A DNA stretch of 64,000 nucleotides from Cladorhizidae sp. MBARI D1340-BT2 (GCA_028752905.1 JAQNBH010000014.1:21919990-21983989); one strand, 5' to 3'; positions 1-10,894 are shown, numbered from the stretch's first letter. Notes: generated by a model not told the origin, from the letters alone. Numbers and translations are program-made.

Positions 1-337
1 AACTCTTAGCTTCATTCTTGTTGATCTGTATCATTCTGCGAGTCCAGCACAAGTGGCTCCTTCGGATATCTTGCCAAGAATAGCTAACTACGGCTCAATA
101 GGAAAAACTACACTCTTCCTTTTGCTCGCCCTAGATAACTGATTAGGCCTTCACATGCAAATCCAAAGCCTGCCCCACCCAACTAAAATGCATGTTGACG
201 ACCATTACCATGTTAACCGAGTTAGGATAATTCAAGCGTTCTGATAATGGAGGTTCAGATATGCGAGGGTCAACTGTACAATGCACATGTGCACAACATG
301 CATGCACATGTCTAGGACACATGGGGGAGACTTCACA
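1..337. other. no gene seen
   Basis: AT/GC-mixed non-coding sequence. I see no splice-bounded exon, RNA gene or recognisable transposon end. It runs into the first copy of a tandem duplication at about 338. Confidence 0.5.
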
Positions 338-632
338 AGTAACCGAAGACTAATGAAGTCACACCTCCCCCCCCCCCATCCATATCTCTCGTACATTCCT
401 CTGTTTTCTCTTCTCCCTCTCTCCCACATCCTCCCTCAGTCACAACCCTAGCATAACAACATCGTGGTGACATCTTCAAAGGAGTAACCGAAGACTAATG
501 AAGTCACACCTCCCCCCCCCCCCCCCATCCATATCTCTCGTACATTCCTCTGTTTTCTCTTCTCTCTCTCTCCCACATCCTCCCTCAGTCACAACCCTAG
601 CATCACAACATCGTGGTGACATCTTCAAAGGG
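338..632. repeat. tandem duplication, two ~147-bp copies with poly-C
   Basis: Two head-to-tail copies begin at 338 and 483, each starting AGTAACCGAAGACTAATGAA and ending CATCTTCAAAGG. They differ mainly in the length of an internal C run (about 12 versus 17) and in a few single bases. The C tract is the obvious slippage point. No coding potential. Confidence 0.85.
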
Positions 633-659
633 TTGATTAGGGCTGGCTAATGGCTGGCA

Positions 660-1000
660 AAGGCTGTGACCAGGGCTATGACTAGGGCTGTGACTAGGGC
701 TGTGACTAGGGCTGTGACTTGGGCTGTGACTAGGGCTGTGACTAGGGCTGTGACTAGGGCTATGACTAGTGCTATGACTAGGGCTATGACTAGGGCTATG
801 ACTAGGGCTGTGACTAGGGCTGTGACTAGGGCTATGACTAGTGCTATGACTAGGGCTGTGACTAGGGCTGTGACTAGGGCTGTGACTAGGGCTATGACTA
901 GGGCTGTGACTAGGGCTGTGACTAGGGCTGTGACTAGGGCTGTGACTAGGGCTATGACTTGGGCTATGACTTGGGTTATGACTAGGGCAATGGATAGGGC
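660..1000. repeat. 12-bp minisatellite (GGGCTRTGACTA)n
   Basis: About 28 copies of a 12-base unit alternating GGGCTGTGACTA and GGGCTATGACTA. Because 12 is a multiple of three and the unit lacks stops, frames on both strands stay open for over 100 codons; these are repeat artefacts, not genes. The array decays rightward into telomere-like GTTAGGGTTAGG at about 1044. Confidence 0.93.
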
Positions 1001-1449
1001 AGTTTCAGAGCAAGGATTTAAGGCTAGGTGGTAGTCACAAGAGTTAGGGTTAGGAGGCAGTGGCAAAGGATACTGCAGATCATCCAGGGGGGGGGGGGGG
1101 AGGGGAGTGAAACCGCCCACTCAGGATCTGTGGGGGAGATATCCCGCCCCCCCCTAACCACTAATTTTAACTGATACAAAAGTTCAAATGCAAGTTTAAC
1201 TGTGTGGAATTTCTATTTTATAGCCGTGGACATAAACAGTATCAGGGTGAGATCTGATTAACACTGTTCCACTAGCCTGGGACTAGTGTGAATAACCAAG
1301 GACTAGTAGTGCAGCGTTATTGTAACTAGTTCCATTTATATAGAGAAAAGACAAATGGCTGGTTACACAGTAAGTTTACAGCAACACAGTAACAACAGTT
1401 ATTGTTAACTCGTTCACCGCAATGAACACTGTGATAAGTGAATTGTTAA
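1001..1449. other. no gene; G-tract and C-tract spacer
   Basis: Degenerate edge of the 12-bp array, a short TTAGGG-like stretch, a G run near 1089-1100 and a C run near 1146-1153, then AT-rich sequence. The two tracts could be remains of a transposon terminus, but I cannot pair them. No coding sequence seen. Confidence 0.5.
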
Positions 1450-3837
1450 TTACAAAAGCAGTCTCCTTGGCTTCACAGCCATCCACAAAGCCAGCACAGC
1501 ATCCAAGTCCACTTCAGGGAGTGATGACACTTCGATGGCTATGGTCATCAGCTTGGACAGTGATGCTGGAAGCAGTGGATTACGAAGTCGATCCTTGATC
1601 TGCTTCATGTCACTATAGGAGCGCTCAACAGTTGCGGTGGACACAGGAAGTACCATGGTTATGGAGAGCAGAATCTTGATGTTGGGAAAGGTCGCACACT
1701 TAGCCTCACTTCTCAGGAACAGTTTTACAAGTTTCTTCAATGACAAACCCTTCATCTCCTCAAAGATGACCAATTTGAAAGCTTTCCACTATAGTCTTGT
1801 CTCCGGCTTATAAGCATCTGCCGGAGTTGAGAAGACTTCTCCTTCACACTCAATCTCTGTTGTCACACCTTAGAATTCTAGGAGCTTCTCCAATTCTGCA
1901 GTGCCATATTGGTGTAGTTGCTGGACATCTGTTGGGCATTTCTGTGGGTCAAAGATGCTGAAAGAAGTCAAGAGGCCCAAGGCGTCTTTGAAATGACAGC
2001 TGATTTACCTGCTGACCTCTGCCAGGTATGGCTGCAGCACACTCTTATTGGAATTCTCTCTTGCTGCCTCCAGATCTAGAACACCAATTGCAAGGTCTGC
2101 TACTGTGTCATGGACTGTGGACAGGTACTCCTGATCATTGGGATGTTCCTTGATCTGCTGTAGGTAGTGCTGGACATGGTCAGCTGGCTGGCTACAAGAG
2201 TGAAGTTTGCTTTCTTGGCCTGCAAGGCTCTATCAAGACAAGTCAATACAGGAAAGGCATCACTTAGCATCATCAGGGCTGCCACAAAGTTGTATGTCTT
2301 CAGCATTCCAAGTGCTTCTGGCTCTCCAATATCCTCGTGGATGTGCTCAAGCGTATCTATCAGTGGCCTCAAGGAGCACCTGATTGCTCTTACAGATCTG
2401 TTACGTGCCAGCCAGCGGATATCACTTGGCTTGATCATCTTTAGTTGAGGGTGGTTGTTGAGTGCTGCATCTCCTTCAGGGCAGAAAACTTCTTTGGATA
2501 GTAGTGCAACATCTTCCAAACAGACATCAGTGTTGCAAAGACTTTCTTCAGACTTGGCAGGCATCTACATAGCAGCTGAAACACAGCAAAGCTGCAGAAC
2601 ATGTGCCCTCAGTCCACTAACAATGCTCGTGGTGCCAGTGTGCAGATACACATTTAGACTTCATTCTTCATGCCTGAGAAGGTAGCAGCCCCGTCATATC
2701 CCTGTCCTCTCAGTTTCCCAGCTTCAATGCCACCGTCTGCCAGGAAAGCTTTCAGTGCAGTAAATATTGAAGCAGCATCACATGCAGAAAGGCTAACAAG
2801 TCCCAGGAAATATTCCACTTGTGAACCAGAACTGTCAACCCCATCTGAAGCAAGTTGAAAGCTCCTCAGTTGTTTCTATATATGTCGACTCATCAGTCAG
2901 TATTGAACAGAATGCAGCTTCTTTTTAAGAGATTTGAGGATACCTTGTTAGATCCACAGGCTGATGGCATCAAGATAGTCACTTAGAACAACATGAGAGT
3001 AGTAGTCGGCATTTCTTGAAGATGTATCTAAATGTTTCCTCACTTCATCATCACCGAAGCGCATCATCAAAATTGGCTATTTTCTGTTTACTAAAAAATA
3101 CATGATCTTCAACCACTTCTTGATCAGTACACGCATGCTTGTGTTGCTTCGCCTGTTCATCGTACATGTACCTCTCTCTCCCCTGCTAAGCTGAAAGATT
3201 ACAGCTCCTTCAGCTTGGGTTTGTTTCTCTGCCTCTACTTTGGCTTTTGCTACTTTGTGACATGCTGGCATGTGCTTTCATTTATCCAGTGCCTTTTTCC
3301 AGTTGGACACTGGCGACAAATCCAAGTTCCCTCTCTATGCTTCAGTACTTCCCTATCCTCCTTGTAAATATCAGAACAGTACTGACACAACATCCCATTG
3401 GTCACAGAGTTGAAACTTATTCAAGAGTATTTCTCTTGCCAGTGTGACTGGAACTTCAGCTTCAGCTTCTTTATAACAGCACCTTCGCTGCCAGAAACGT
3501 GACTAGCTTCTGTTTCTTCTAACAGTGAAATTGATGCAACTGAAGAAGTGGACTGCTGTGTGGCATTTTCCTCAGATGCATCATTATGCTCTGACCTACC
3601 ATTGCCAACATCCTTGGTCTCCTGGCTGTTCTTAAGCTTGGCTACTTTACTGACAGCAGTAGAAACTGAGTGATGAGAGTCAATAGAGTCCGGCAGTGTA
3701 CGTTTCTTCAGAAATCTTCTGCTATCCATGATGATGAATGATGACTTGTACAGTATGTATGATGACTGGAAGTGCAGTGGCAGGCTCTGGTTAAAGCTGA
3801 CCTGACTATGGGGAATCCCCACGGCTAGAATTTCCAA
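1450..3837 (-). pseudogene. decayed hAT transposase, ZNF862/TTF-type family
   Basis: Three minus-strand blocks, in protein order, fit one hAT-superfamily transposase. 3837-3421 is a Ser/Glu-rich N-terminus ending KLKFQSHWQEKYS, which precedes the zinc finger in ZNF862-like proteins. 2564-2100 is a central block with SDIRWLARNRSVRAIR and LTCLDRALQAKKANF. 1773-1450 is the C-terminal hAT dimerisation region, with PVSTATVERSYSDMKQIKDR followed by an LRNPL motif. The blocks lie in different frames separated by stops, so the gene is dead. Terminal inverted repeats and target duplications were not found. The family call rests on the dimerisation motif and the N-terminal motif; the exact subfamily is inference. 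Confidence 0.8.
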
Positions 3838-4015
3838 ATGGCTTCCAGGCTCGGGTTGTTTTTAGAAACTGACTTTCCAGTCAGTCCTGGCATAATCCCC
3901 CCCCCCCCCCCTTCACTCATGAAATGTGGGTGGCTGCACAGTAGCAGTGACTAATCAATATGCATACCAGTCCTGCTGAACCCTCCACAGTTGAAAAATC
4001 CTGGATGAAACCCTG

Positions 4016-4215
4016 ATAGGGATGGGGCAGTAGCAAGGGTTAGGGCTAGGACGCAGTGCAAGGGATATGGCTTGGGCAGTGGCAAGGTTAGGGCAATGCC
4101 TATGGAGAGTGGTAAAGGTGCTAGAGCTAGGGCTAGGGCACTAGGGCTGAGGCAGTGGCAAGGAATAGGGCTAGGCTGTGGCTTGGAGTAGGGCTAGGGC
4201 AGTGGCTAGAGTAAT
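4016..4215. repeat. degenerate telomere-like GGGCTAGGGC repeats
   Basis: Irregular AGGGTTAGGGCTAGG / GGGCTAGGGCAGTGGC words recur for about 200 bases. They resemble the TTAGGG metazoan telomere repeat with CTAGGG variants, interspersed with GCAGTGGCAAGG. Not a clean array; probably an old interstitial or subterminal-type satellite. Confidence 0.55.
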
Positions 4216-4553
4216 GCAATGTCATCATGGATTTGTCCCTCTCCTCACCATCAAGTCCACTCCTCTCAACACTACCAACCCCCCCCCCCCCCCAAACCTG
4301 TGTCTCATCTTCCCCACACCCAATAATAATCCACCCTCCTTTTCTCCACCGTCCAGTAGTAATCCATACATGCCCAGCACTGCCACACCTTACGTATAGG
4401 ACATCCCAGGCCAGGACACTTGGGACTCTCCCAGGATGTGCCTAGTGAGGTAACCAAATATAGAGCATGGATCCTGGAATCAGTGCCACTGTACATACAG
4501 TGTAGAGCTATGGATATTCTATGGCTAAGGGCTAGGGGATCGCTAGGGTTGTC

Positions 4554-4790
4554 TATGGCAACGGCTGCCTACGGCAAGGGCTGCCTACGGCAAGGGCTGC
4601 CTATGGCAAGGGGTGCCTACGGCAAGGGCTGCCTATGGCAAGAGCTATCTATGGCAAGGGCTGCCTACGGCAAGGGCTGCCTATGGCAAGAGCTACCTAT
4701 GGCAAGGGCTACATACCTATGGCAAGGGCTATCTATGGCAAGGGCTATGGCAAGGGCTGTCTATGACAAGGGCTACATGGTAAGGGGTAT
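4554..4790. repeat. 16-bp minisatellite (GGCTGCCTAYGGCAAG)n
   Basis: Thirteen or so copies of a 16-base unit, GGCTGCCTACGGCAAG with C/T and GGGT/AGCT variants. It degrades rightward into GGGCTATGGCAAG and GGGCTAGG words. The long plus-strand frame over it (4420-4833) is a repeat artefact. Confidence 0.85.
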
Positions 4791-4929
4791 TCTATGTCTA
4801 GGGCTAGGTATACTAGGGCTAGGGACATCATGATAGTCCCTGGATATCCTAGGACAGGTGTGGCAACACTGGATATCCCTACTGTAATTCCCGCCCTGCC
4901 ATGCCCCTCCATGCCCCGCCTCTCCTAAC

Positions 4930-5186
4930 CTCATCCAGTGTCATAGCACTCTCTCTCTGACTCTTGGCACTGATTGGATCAAAACTGGTTTGCTTCCGAC
5001 TGGATAGACGTCTCCTGGTAGGGGTTGGATTATCAAACTCTATTGCGGTGGCACGAGAGGGAGACAGGTCCATGATTTCCTGGCTCCTCCCTGCAGATGA
5101 GCCCTCGTCCGAGGACTTGTGAGGACTCAGGATGCTCATGGCAGGTGGGCGGGACCCGGAGAGGGTACGTCCAAAGTTTCCACTTC
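4930..5186 (-). CDS. PIKFYVE: PIKfyve-like gene, exon after the FYVE region
   Basis: Minus-strand exon with an acceptor at ATATAG before 5186 and a donor GATGAG|GTTAGG after 4930. It encodes a Ser/Arg-rich, low-complexity stretch (LSPHKSSDEGSSAGRSQEIM, then TRRRLSSRK and DPISAKSQRES). In animal PIKfyve proteins a comparable disordered, phosphorylatable linker lies between the FYVE finger and the DEP domain. Assignment depends on its position immediately downstream of the FYVE exons rather than on sequence identity. No further downstream exons (DEP, TCP1-like chaperonin, kinase) were recognised before the window edge. Symbol is by family. Confidence 0.6.
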
Positions 5187-5252
5187 CTATATGTATACAC
5201 CGAGTAAATAAAAAAGCTAGCAAACACACAACAGGAGGCACTCCTTATTACC

Positions 5253-5418
5253 ATGGAGAGGTTGAGGAGATTCAACAACCAATCTTGGATGAATGCCACG
5301 ATGACGGTGTGTGGTCTATTGTTATGGAGTCGCTAGGTTGGACTGATTTATCCTTCATCTTGGACAAGAGGAACTCATTGAACACTTTGCAGCAATCTTT
5401 ACATGTCCTGAGAATTCC
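5253..5418 (-). CDS. PIKFYVE: PIKfyve-like gene, exon carrying the last FYVE cysteines
   Basis: Acceptor TTGCTTTAG just before 5418. The exon opens GILRTCKDCCKVFNE, which matches the final Cys-x2-Cys pair of the PIKfyve FYVE finger (LRxCxxC) and so completes the finger begun in the exon at 5783-5600. The frame meets a stop at 5272-5274 (TGA). Either the exon ends earlier at a weak donor, or there is an indel before the good donor CCATG|GTAATA at about 5253. The protein binds PtdIns3P on endosomes in known family members. The 3' limit is therefore uncertain. Confidence 0.65.
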
Positions 5419-5599
5419 CTAAAGCAATAAACAAGAACAACAACAAGTTACTGCATAGCCAGAGGAACTGGGCTACAGGAAATAGGGGGAGGAGGGGAGG
5501 GTAGACCTCACTAATATTTCAGGTGAGAGGAGAGAATAACAAACAAGCAAACACATGATGTTCACATGTGATCCTAATAGAGACTTCATCCACACCCAC

Positions 5600-5783
5600 C
5601 TGCAAGTCCGGTCTGAGTAAGGCCCCGGGGATAGTGATGGGGAGCAAAAGGTGTGGCAGATGCTGCGGCCACAGATTCGGCAATGATGACGACGAACAAA
5701 AATGCTGAACTTCACATTGCAGTTGGAGCACTCCTTGCATGGTTTGTCAGGCATCCAATACTTTTTGAAGTCTGTAGTCATGT
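5600..5783 (-). CDS. PIKFYVE: PIKfyve-like gene, FYVE zinc-finger exon
   Basis: A 184-bp minus-strand exon with acceptor CATCTTGCAAG and donor TTGCAG|GTGGGT. It encodes YWMPDKPCKECSNCNVKF followed by RRHHCRICGR. YWMPD-x3-CKEC and the basic RRHHCRxCG motif are signatures of the PIKfyve FYVE finger, which binds PtdIns3P and places the 5-kinase on endosomes. After the third Cys pair the frame slips: the reading that matches the family (an IPG motif then LRPDLQ, running in phase into the next exon's GILRTC) is offset by one base from the upstream frame. So the exon carries an apparent single-base frameshift near 5650-5660. This may be an assembly error, given the adjacent purine tract, or a genuine lesion. 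Upstream exons were not recognised. Confidence 0.82.
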
Positions 5784-5863
5784 CTTGCAAGATGAGAGCA
5801 AGCAAGTAGTGTAGAGGGAAGAGAGAGAAAGGGAGGAAGTGGAGGAGAAGGAGGAAGTGTACA

Positions 5864-6660
5864 ATGAGGAGGGGAGGGAGGGGGAGAGGGAGGGGGAGAG
5901 GGAGGTGGAGAGGGAGGGGGAGAGGGAGTAGGAGTGGGAGAGGGAGAGGGAGGGGGAGAGGGGGGGGAGAGGGAGGGGGAGAGGGAGGGGAAAGAGGGAG
6001 GGGAGAGGGAGAGGGAGAGGGAGGGGGAGTGGGAGAGGGAGAGGGAGGGGAGAGGGGGGGAGAGGGAGGTGGAAGGGGGAGAGGGAGGGGGCGAGGCGAG
6101 GAGGGGAAAGAGGGAGAGAGAGAGGGAGAGGGAGGGGAGAGAAGGAGAGGGAGGGGAGAGGGAGGGGAGAGGGAGGGGGAGAGAGGGGGGAGAGAGGGGA
6201 GAGGGAGGGGGAGGGGGAGGGGGGGGAGGGGAGGGGGAGGGGGAGGGGGGGAGAGGGGGGGAGGGAGAGGGAGGGGGAGGGGGGGGGGGAGAGGGAGGGG
6301 AGAGGGAGGGAGAGGGAGGGGAGAGAGAGGGGAGAGGGAGGAGGGAAGGGAGAGGGAGGGAGGGGGAGAGAGAGGGGAGAGAGGGGGAGTGGGAGGGGGA
6401 GGGGGGTGGGGAGGGGGAGAGGGAGGGGGAGAGGGAGGGGGAGAGTGAGGGGGAGAGGGAGGGGGAGAGGGAGGGGGAGAGGGAGGGGTAGAGGGAGGGG
6501 AGAGGGAGGGGGAGAGGGAGGAGGAGGAGAGGGAGGAGGAGGAGAGGGAGGAGAGAGAGGAGGAGAGGAGAGGGAGCAGATGGACAGGGAGGAACAGGAG
6601 GAAGAGAAGGCAGAGGAAGAGAAGGAGATAAGAAGGATGAGAGGGAGAAGATAGGAGGAG
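5864..6660. repeat. ~800-bp pure purine (GGGAGA)n tract
   Basis: Almost unbroken G/A on the plus strand, built of GGGAGAGGGAGG-type words, with only scattered T or C. It lies in the intron upstream of the FYVE exon, so on that gene's sense strand it is a polypyrimidine tract. Long open frames on both strands (up to 487 codons) are low-complexity artefacts. Such mirror-rich tracts can form triplex (H-) DNA in general. Confidence 0.95.
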
Positions 6661-7689
6661 AAGGAGAAAGAGAAGCAGTAAGGAAGAGAAAGAAACACTG
6701 CAGAAAGAATTTAACAGGCAGGGGAGAAAAATAACAAAACAACAAAACCCTCCACACCAGACAAGGATGAGCACCTGCTCAATAAGCATACAAAAGTTTC
6801 CCTGCACATAACAAAAGTGTCGGCTACAACCATCCACTCCAAGGTTGTGTCCACAAATGGAAGTGAGAGGGGCACACACAAACACACACACACACACAAG
6901 GTGATGTCCATTACACATACCACTGGCCATCACCAATTGTAGACCGCTACTCTAGCAGGAGTCAAGAACAAGAAGAACAACCAAGCTCCATCTCACACAC
7001 ACCTCAAGCATGTGATGATTGTGTGCTAAATCTTGTGTCAGTGTCTTTAAGTCGACATGTTCCAACAGAGATGTGAACATCTTCAATTTCCATGGCACTT
7101 CCCTTTTCCACAGTATTCCAGGCTACCTACCCCAACAATGCCATACTCCATACATGAATGTAACTTGCAGCAATAGTCCATTGGAAACTGATAAAGCCAC
7201 ATCCAGCACAATCCAGTCAATAGCCTGCAACAACACTATACTCGGTGTAGCTATTAGTTTAGTGATTACACTTGTCCTGGTGTTAGTAGACATAATTATT
7301 TGAATTGTGAAACAAATGATGCCAAATAGAGTGTCTTTTCAGAGTGAATATCATTGCACAAGAGTCGGACATGCCGTCATGACAAATACTCTCATGGCAG
7401 CACTCAAGCCACATAACAAAACTACATAATGATAATAACAGAGTCTGGAGAGTGTCTCACGAGTGCAAAGCGTAACTCAAGGTAGCAAAGATACATTGGG
7501 TGGCAAATAGCCACAGTGGAGTCCGAGAGATTCATGAGCCATTTGCAGCTACATGTACCAGTTCAAAACATTCATTTGTTGGCCGGGTTCCTTTGCAGCA
7601 TCACATGAGTCTGGCTAAGCAAGAATAGAGCACACCATGCATAGGTGTGTTTGACCCCAACGCTCCATATTTACTAAGGAGAGTTGATG
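6661..7689. other. no confident gene; intronic or intergenic
   Basis: Tail of the purine tract, a short (CA)n run near 6878-6899, then ordinary sequence. A 94-codon plus-strand frame at 7019-7303 ends in a hydrophobic, membrane-like segment (ILGVAISLVITLVLVLVDII), but it has no family resemblance and no splice or codon support. PIKfyve 5' exons would be expected somewhere to the right on the minus strand; I could not identify them. Confidence 0.4.
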
Positions 7690-8282
7690 GTATTATTTTT
7701 TTTTACTTGTGGTTACAACTTTAGAGCTCCGTAGATTCTGCAAACTTCATGGTATGGACTTGATATATAGCTCAAAAGATAGGTCTCTCTGTGTGCTCTC
7801 TTTTGATACTAAAATATGTTTCATAGGTATAACTATAGGCAAGTTGTTAGACCCTAAAGTGGGGGGACCTCAAAAACCTGCATCACAAAAACCTCATCCA
7901 GAATAACTACAGATTGCTACATGAAAAATTTAAATTGGTACGAGTGGCTAGAGGAAGCCCTAGAGCATGGGTGCCCATACTTTTTCAGCTTGCGAGCTAC
8001 TTTTAAAATGACCAGGTCAAAATGATCTACCTGTATTAAAATATTAAAAAATGCTAAATATATTTATTTATATATGTACTGAGTATACTTTATATATATA
8101 ATATATGTTGGCGTATCTTGAATCACTGCATGAACCCTTATGGCACAATACAATTGAATACATTTATGGTCACTACCTTACTCTGACCGAATGGAGTCAG
8201 CCAGGGTTGCATAGTCCGGACAGTAACTGCTGGTAGCCAGCCTCAAGCAGGCTTACAAATGATCATCAGTCATGGTGGAACG

Positions 8283-9932
8283 TTACTTGGACTTAATAAT
8301 CTTCAAGTGGGAAAAGGCTGACTCACATAAATAAGTAGAGCCAAATAATGCAGTCAAGGAGGTAGCACACTTCCTCATGTTCGGGTACTTTTCCTCTGTG
8401 GGTAAGTTCCAAAACTGTCCATGAGCCCTGGACTTCAGCTGAATGTCAGCCTGTAGTGTCAACATCTCATCCTCCACTGCAGATGAAACAGTGTGGCAAT
8501 TTTTGATGCGAGTCAATCAACCTCAATATCTTCCCTAAATGGGTAGCACATAAATGTAGCAATTGGCTCGAGCAAAGCAAAGTCTTGAAACCGTTTGTCA
8601 AACTCTGACAGACAATTTTCAATCTGCTCTGTGTAGCATGCACTGTGAAATTGCGTACACGCCTTCCCTTGGGTCTCCAGCTCTGATGCAAGGTTTTGAA
8701 AGTTTCCCAAATCATGGCGCAGCAGCTTTGAGGACAGAAGTTGCATTTTTGGTTTGAAAGCATTAACTGAGATGATCATGTTGACCACGGTTTTGTCTTT
8801 TCCTTGCAGCTCTAAATTAAGCTCATTCAACATGTTGGTCAGATCGGTTAAAAATGCCAAGTCGAGCAGCCATTGATCATCACTGGTATTCTGCATGTTT
8901 AATGACAAGGAGAAACTCCCTTATCTCCGGACAGAGCTCTCGAAATCTCTGCAGGAATTTCCCCCTACTAAGCCATCTCACGTCAGTGTGTAGCAAGAGG
9001 TCACAGTAGTTGCAGTCAGCCTCCTCCAGATGTGCACGGAACAGCTGTCTTTGAAGAGATCTCGCTCGAATAGAACAGGCGATTTTCATTGCCACATCCA
9101 TTTTCTCTTTCATGTTTAGCATTTTTGCACATAATGCCTGTTGGCAGTGGTAATTAAGGAAATTGGGGAAAGCATCGTCCTCCCTGCACTTGGTAATAAA
9201 TCCATTCAAGCAGCCCACCATTGCGGGCGCACCATCCGTGGTGATTCACATCAATTTATACACTGGGAGCTGGGTTTTCTCGATAAAGTGTTTGAAAGAC
9301 TGAAAAATGTCCTCTCCCCGCGCGTGTTCTTTCATTGGCAATAGTGTTAACAGCTCCTCTTTTGCAGTCATATCTGTAAACACCATCCGAATAAAAATGC
9401 ACAATTAGGCTGTATCACTTATGTCCGTAGACTCGTCTAATTGCAATGAGAAACACTCGCAGTCCGCAATGTCCTTCCAAAGCTGCTGTGTCAAATCATC
9501 GGCCATTACTTCACAGTGCCGTGTAACTGATAGCTGAAGAGCTTTGATCGAAGATAATATTTCTGGTTTTTTTTAAAAAGTCCCGAAACAACGAGTCAGC
9601 TGCCTCAACGAAGACCTCTTTTATCATCTCTGCATCTTGGAAGGACTTCTTACGCTTAATGATGGAGTGACTCGGAACGATGCTTCGGTGGCTGCCTTTG
9701 CTTTTGAATTCAACTGTGTGAAAAATGATTGCTCTCCGATTAACTGCGATTTTAGTTCCCTTACCTTTGTCTTTCTCAGCTCGCTTTTCAGAGGGAAGTC
9801 AGTGTCATAGTTTTTATGAACAGTTCGAAAGTGCCTCTCCACATTTACCATTTTTGGAATAGCAACGACAGATTGACAGATCAGACAAACGGACTTCGAA
9901 TATGACATGGTGAAAAAAAGTCCTCCTCCCAT
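8283..9932 (-). pseudogene. decayed hAT transposase, GTF2IRD2/SCAND3-like
   Basis: Minus-strand blocks in order. The N-terminal BED-like finger is CLICQSVVAIPKMVNVERHF, then RTVHKNY (9932-9624). A middle block has NYCDLLLHTDVRWLSRGKFL and RELCPEIREFL (9221-8880). Another has WLLDLAFLTDLTNMLNELNL and LQGKDKTVVNMI (8908-8513). The C-terminal dimerisation region is CATSLTALFGSTYLCESAFS (8516-8283). The order and motifs match the transposase-derived half of GTF2IRD2/SCAND3-type proteins. Frameshifts and stops between the blocks make it non-functional. Confidence 0.85.
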
Positions 9933-10196
9933 TCCGCACGGAAGTGGTAAGTTTTTGGTTTCTTACTTGGTCCGGCTCTTCCACTCATTTTTTATATCCC
10001 TTCTTTAGTAGATATAAATTGGCAGGCTAACTAGGTCACTAGCTCGTTGTAGATTTGCAATGGCTCGCGGATTTTCTACGTGTTGCCCGAGTGTTGTTAA
10101 GTAACAGCAGACTAGCCGCCCTGTGCGTCAATCAAGTGGAAACTGCCAAAGGAGGAGAGATGATAGTCTAGCATCTAAAACCAAATTGAATGGCAC

Positions 10197-10409
10197 GCGA
10201 TCTACCCGCACTACATTTGCGACCGGTCGATCGCGATCGACCTATTGGGCACCCATGGGCTAGCATTAATAATAAAATTTTTAAAAAAATTAAATAAAAA
10301 AATTTAAAAAAATTTAAAAAAATTTAAAAAAATGGGGGATGGCAGCGATCTACCCGTACTAAATGCGCGATCTACCGGTCGATCGCGATCGACCAATTGG
10401 GCACCCCTG
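10197..10409. repeat. duplicated hAT 3' terminus around an A-rich spacer
   Basis: The hAT right end occurs twice. One copy, 10197-10262, contains GATCTACCCGCACTA and CGATCGACCTATTGGGCACC. The other, 10351-10409, contains GATCTACCCGTACTA and CGATCGACCAATTGGGCACC. They are separated by an ~80-bp block of T/A with repeated AAAAAAATTTAA words. The 8-bp target duplication adjoins only the outer copy. The inner copy could be an older terminus or part of a nested short derivative. Confidence 0.75.
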
Positions 10410-10894
10410 CCCTAGAGCATGCAATCACCTTTTTCATTAGGTGTAAAAAATTTAGTACGTGGTCAAGTACGTGGTCAAGTGCGTGGGTGGAAAATTATTT
10501 TTAACGATTAAAAAAAAAAATCGTAATCAATTTTCCACCCGTGCGCTTGACCATGTACTAAAATTTTAACGCCTAATGAAAAAGGTGATTGCATGCTCTA
10601 GGGCTTCCTCTAGCCACTCGTATCAATTTTGCACTTAGCAATCTGGAGTTATTCTGGATGAGGTTTTTGGGATGCAGGGTTTTGAGGTCCCTCCACTTTA
10701 GGGTCTAGTAACTTGCCTATAGTTTTATACCTATGAAACATATTTTAGCATCAAAAGAGAGCACACAGAGATACCTATCTTTTGAGCTATATATCAAGTC
10801 CACACCATGAAGTTTGCAGAATCTACGGAGCTCTAAAGTTGTAACCACAAAAAAAAAATTAAGTAAAAAATGCAAATCGTCCCCCAAAAATCCT

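Larger units (their letters stand above)
7966..10409 (-). mobile_element. hAT (Charlie/GTF2IRD2-type) element with 8-bp target duplication
   Basis: Terminal inverted repeats CATGGGTGCCCA (left) and GGGCACCCCTG (right) match the CAGGGGTGCCCA-type hAT ends. The element is flanked by a perfect 8-bp direct repeat CCCTAGAG at 7958-7965 and 10410-10417, the hallmark hAT target-site length. It sits in the left arm of the foldback element, so it is the younger of the two. It carries a decayed transposase on the minus strand (9932-8283). Confidence 0.9.
7690..10870. mobile_element. long palindromic foldback element, split by a hAT insertion
   Basis: The left arm (7690-7965, resuming 10418-10505) and right arm (10520-10870) are inverted copies: the left arm reads TGGTTACAACTTTAGAGCTC and the right arm carries its reverse complement at 10830-10850. 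The palindrome centre is the A/T-rich TTTTAACGATTAAAAAAAAA near 10498-10520. Without the hAT insertion the element is about 740 bp. A homologous but diverged arm lies at 56670-57045. No transposase of its own is visible, so it is a non-autonomous element mobilised by an unknown superfamily. Outer target duplication not determined. Confidence 0.78.

Noticed and set aside
361..373. poly-C and poly-G runs (also 515, 1089, 3898, 4280) as transposon ends
   Set aside because: No paired inverted ends or target duplications could be found; likely slippage tracts.
647..1120. 157- and 122-codon open frames on both strands
   Set aside because: They lie over a stop-free 12-bp minisatellite and translate to a four-residue repeat; artefact of unit length divisible by three.
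5473..6936. 487-codon Pro/Ser/Leu-rich frame and several Gly/Glu/Arg-rich frames
   Set aside because: Produced by the purine tract; only the final part on the minus strand (5783-5600) is a real exon, with splice sites at both ends.
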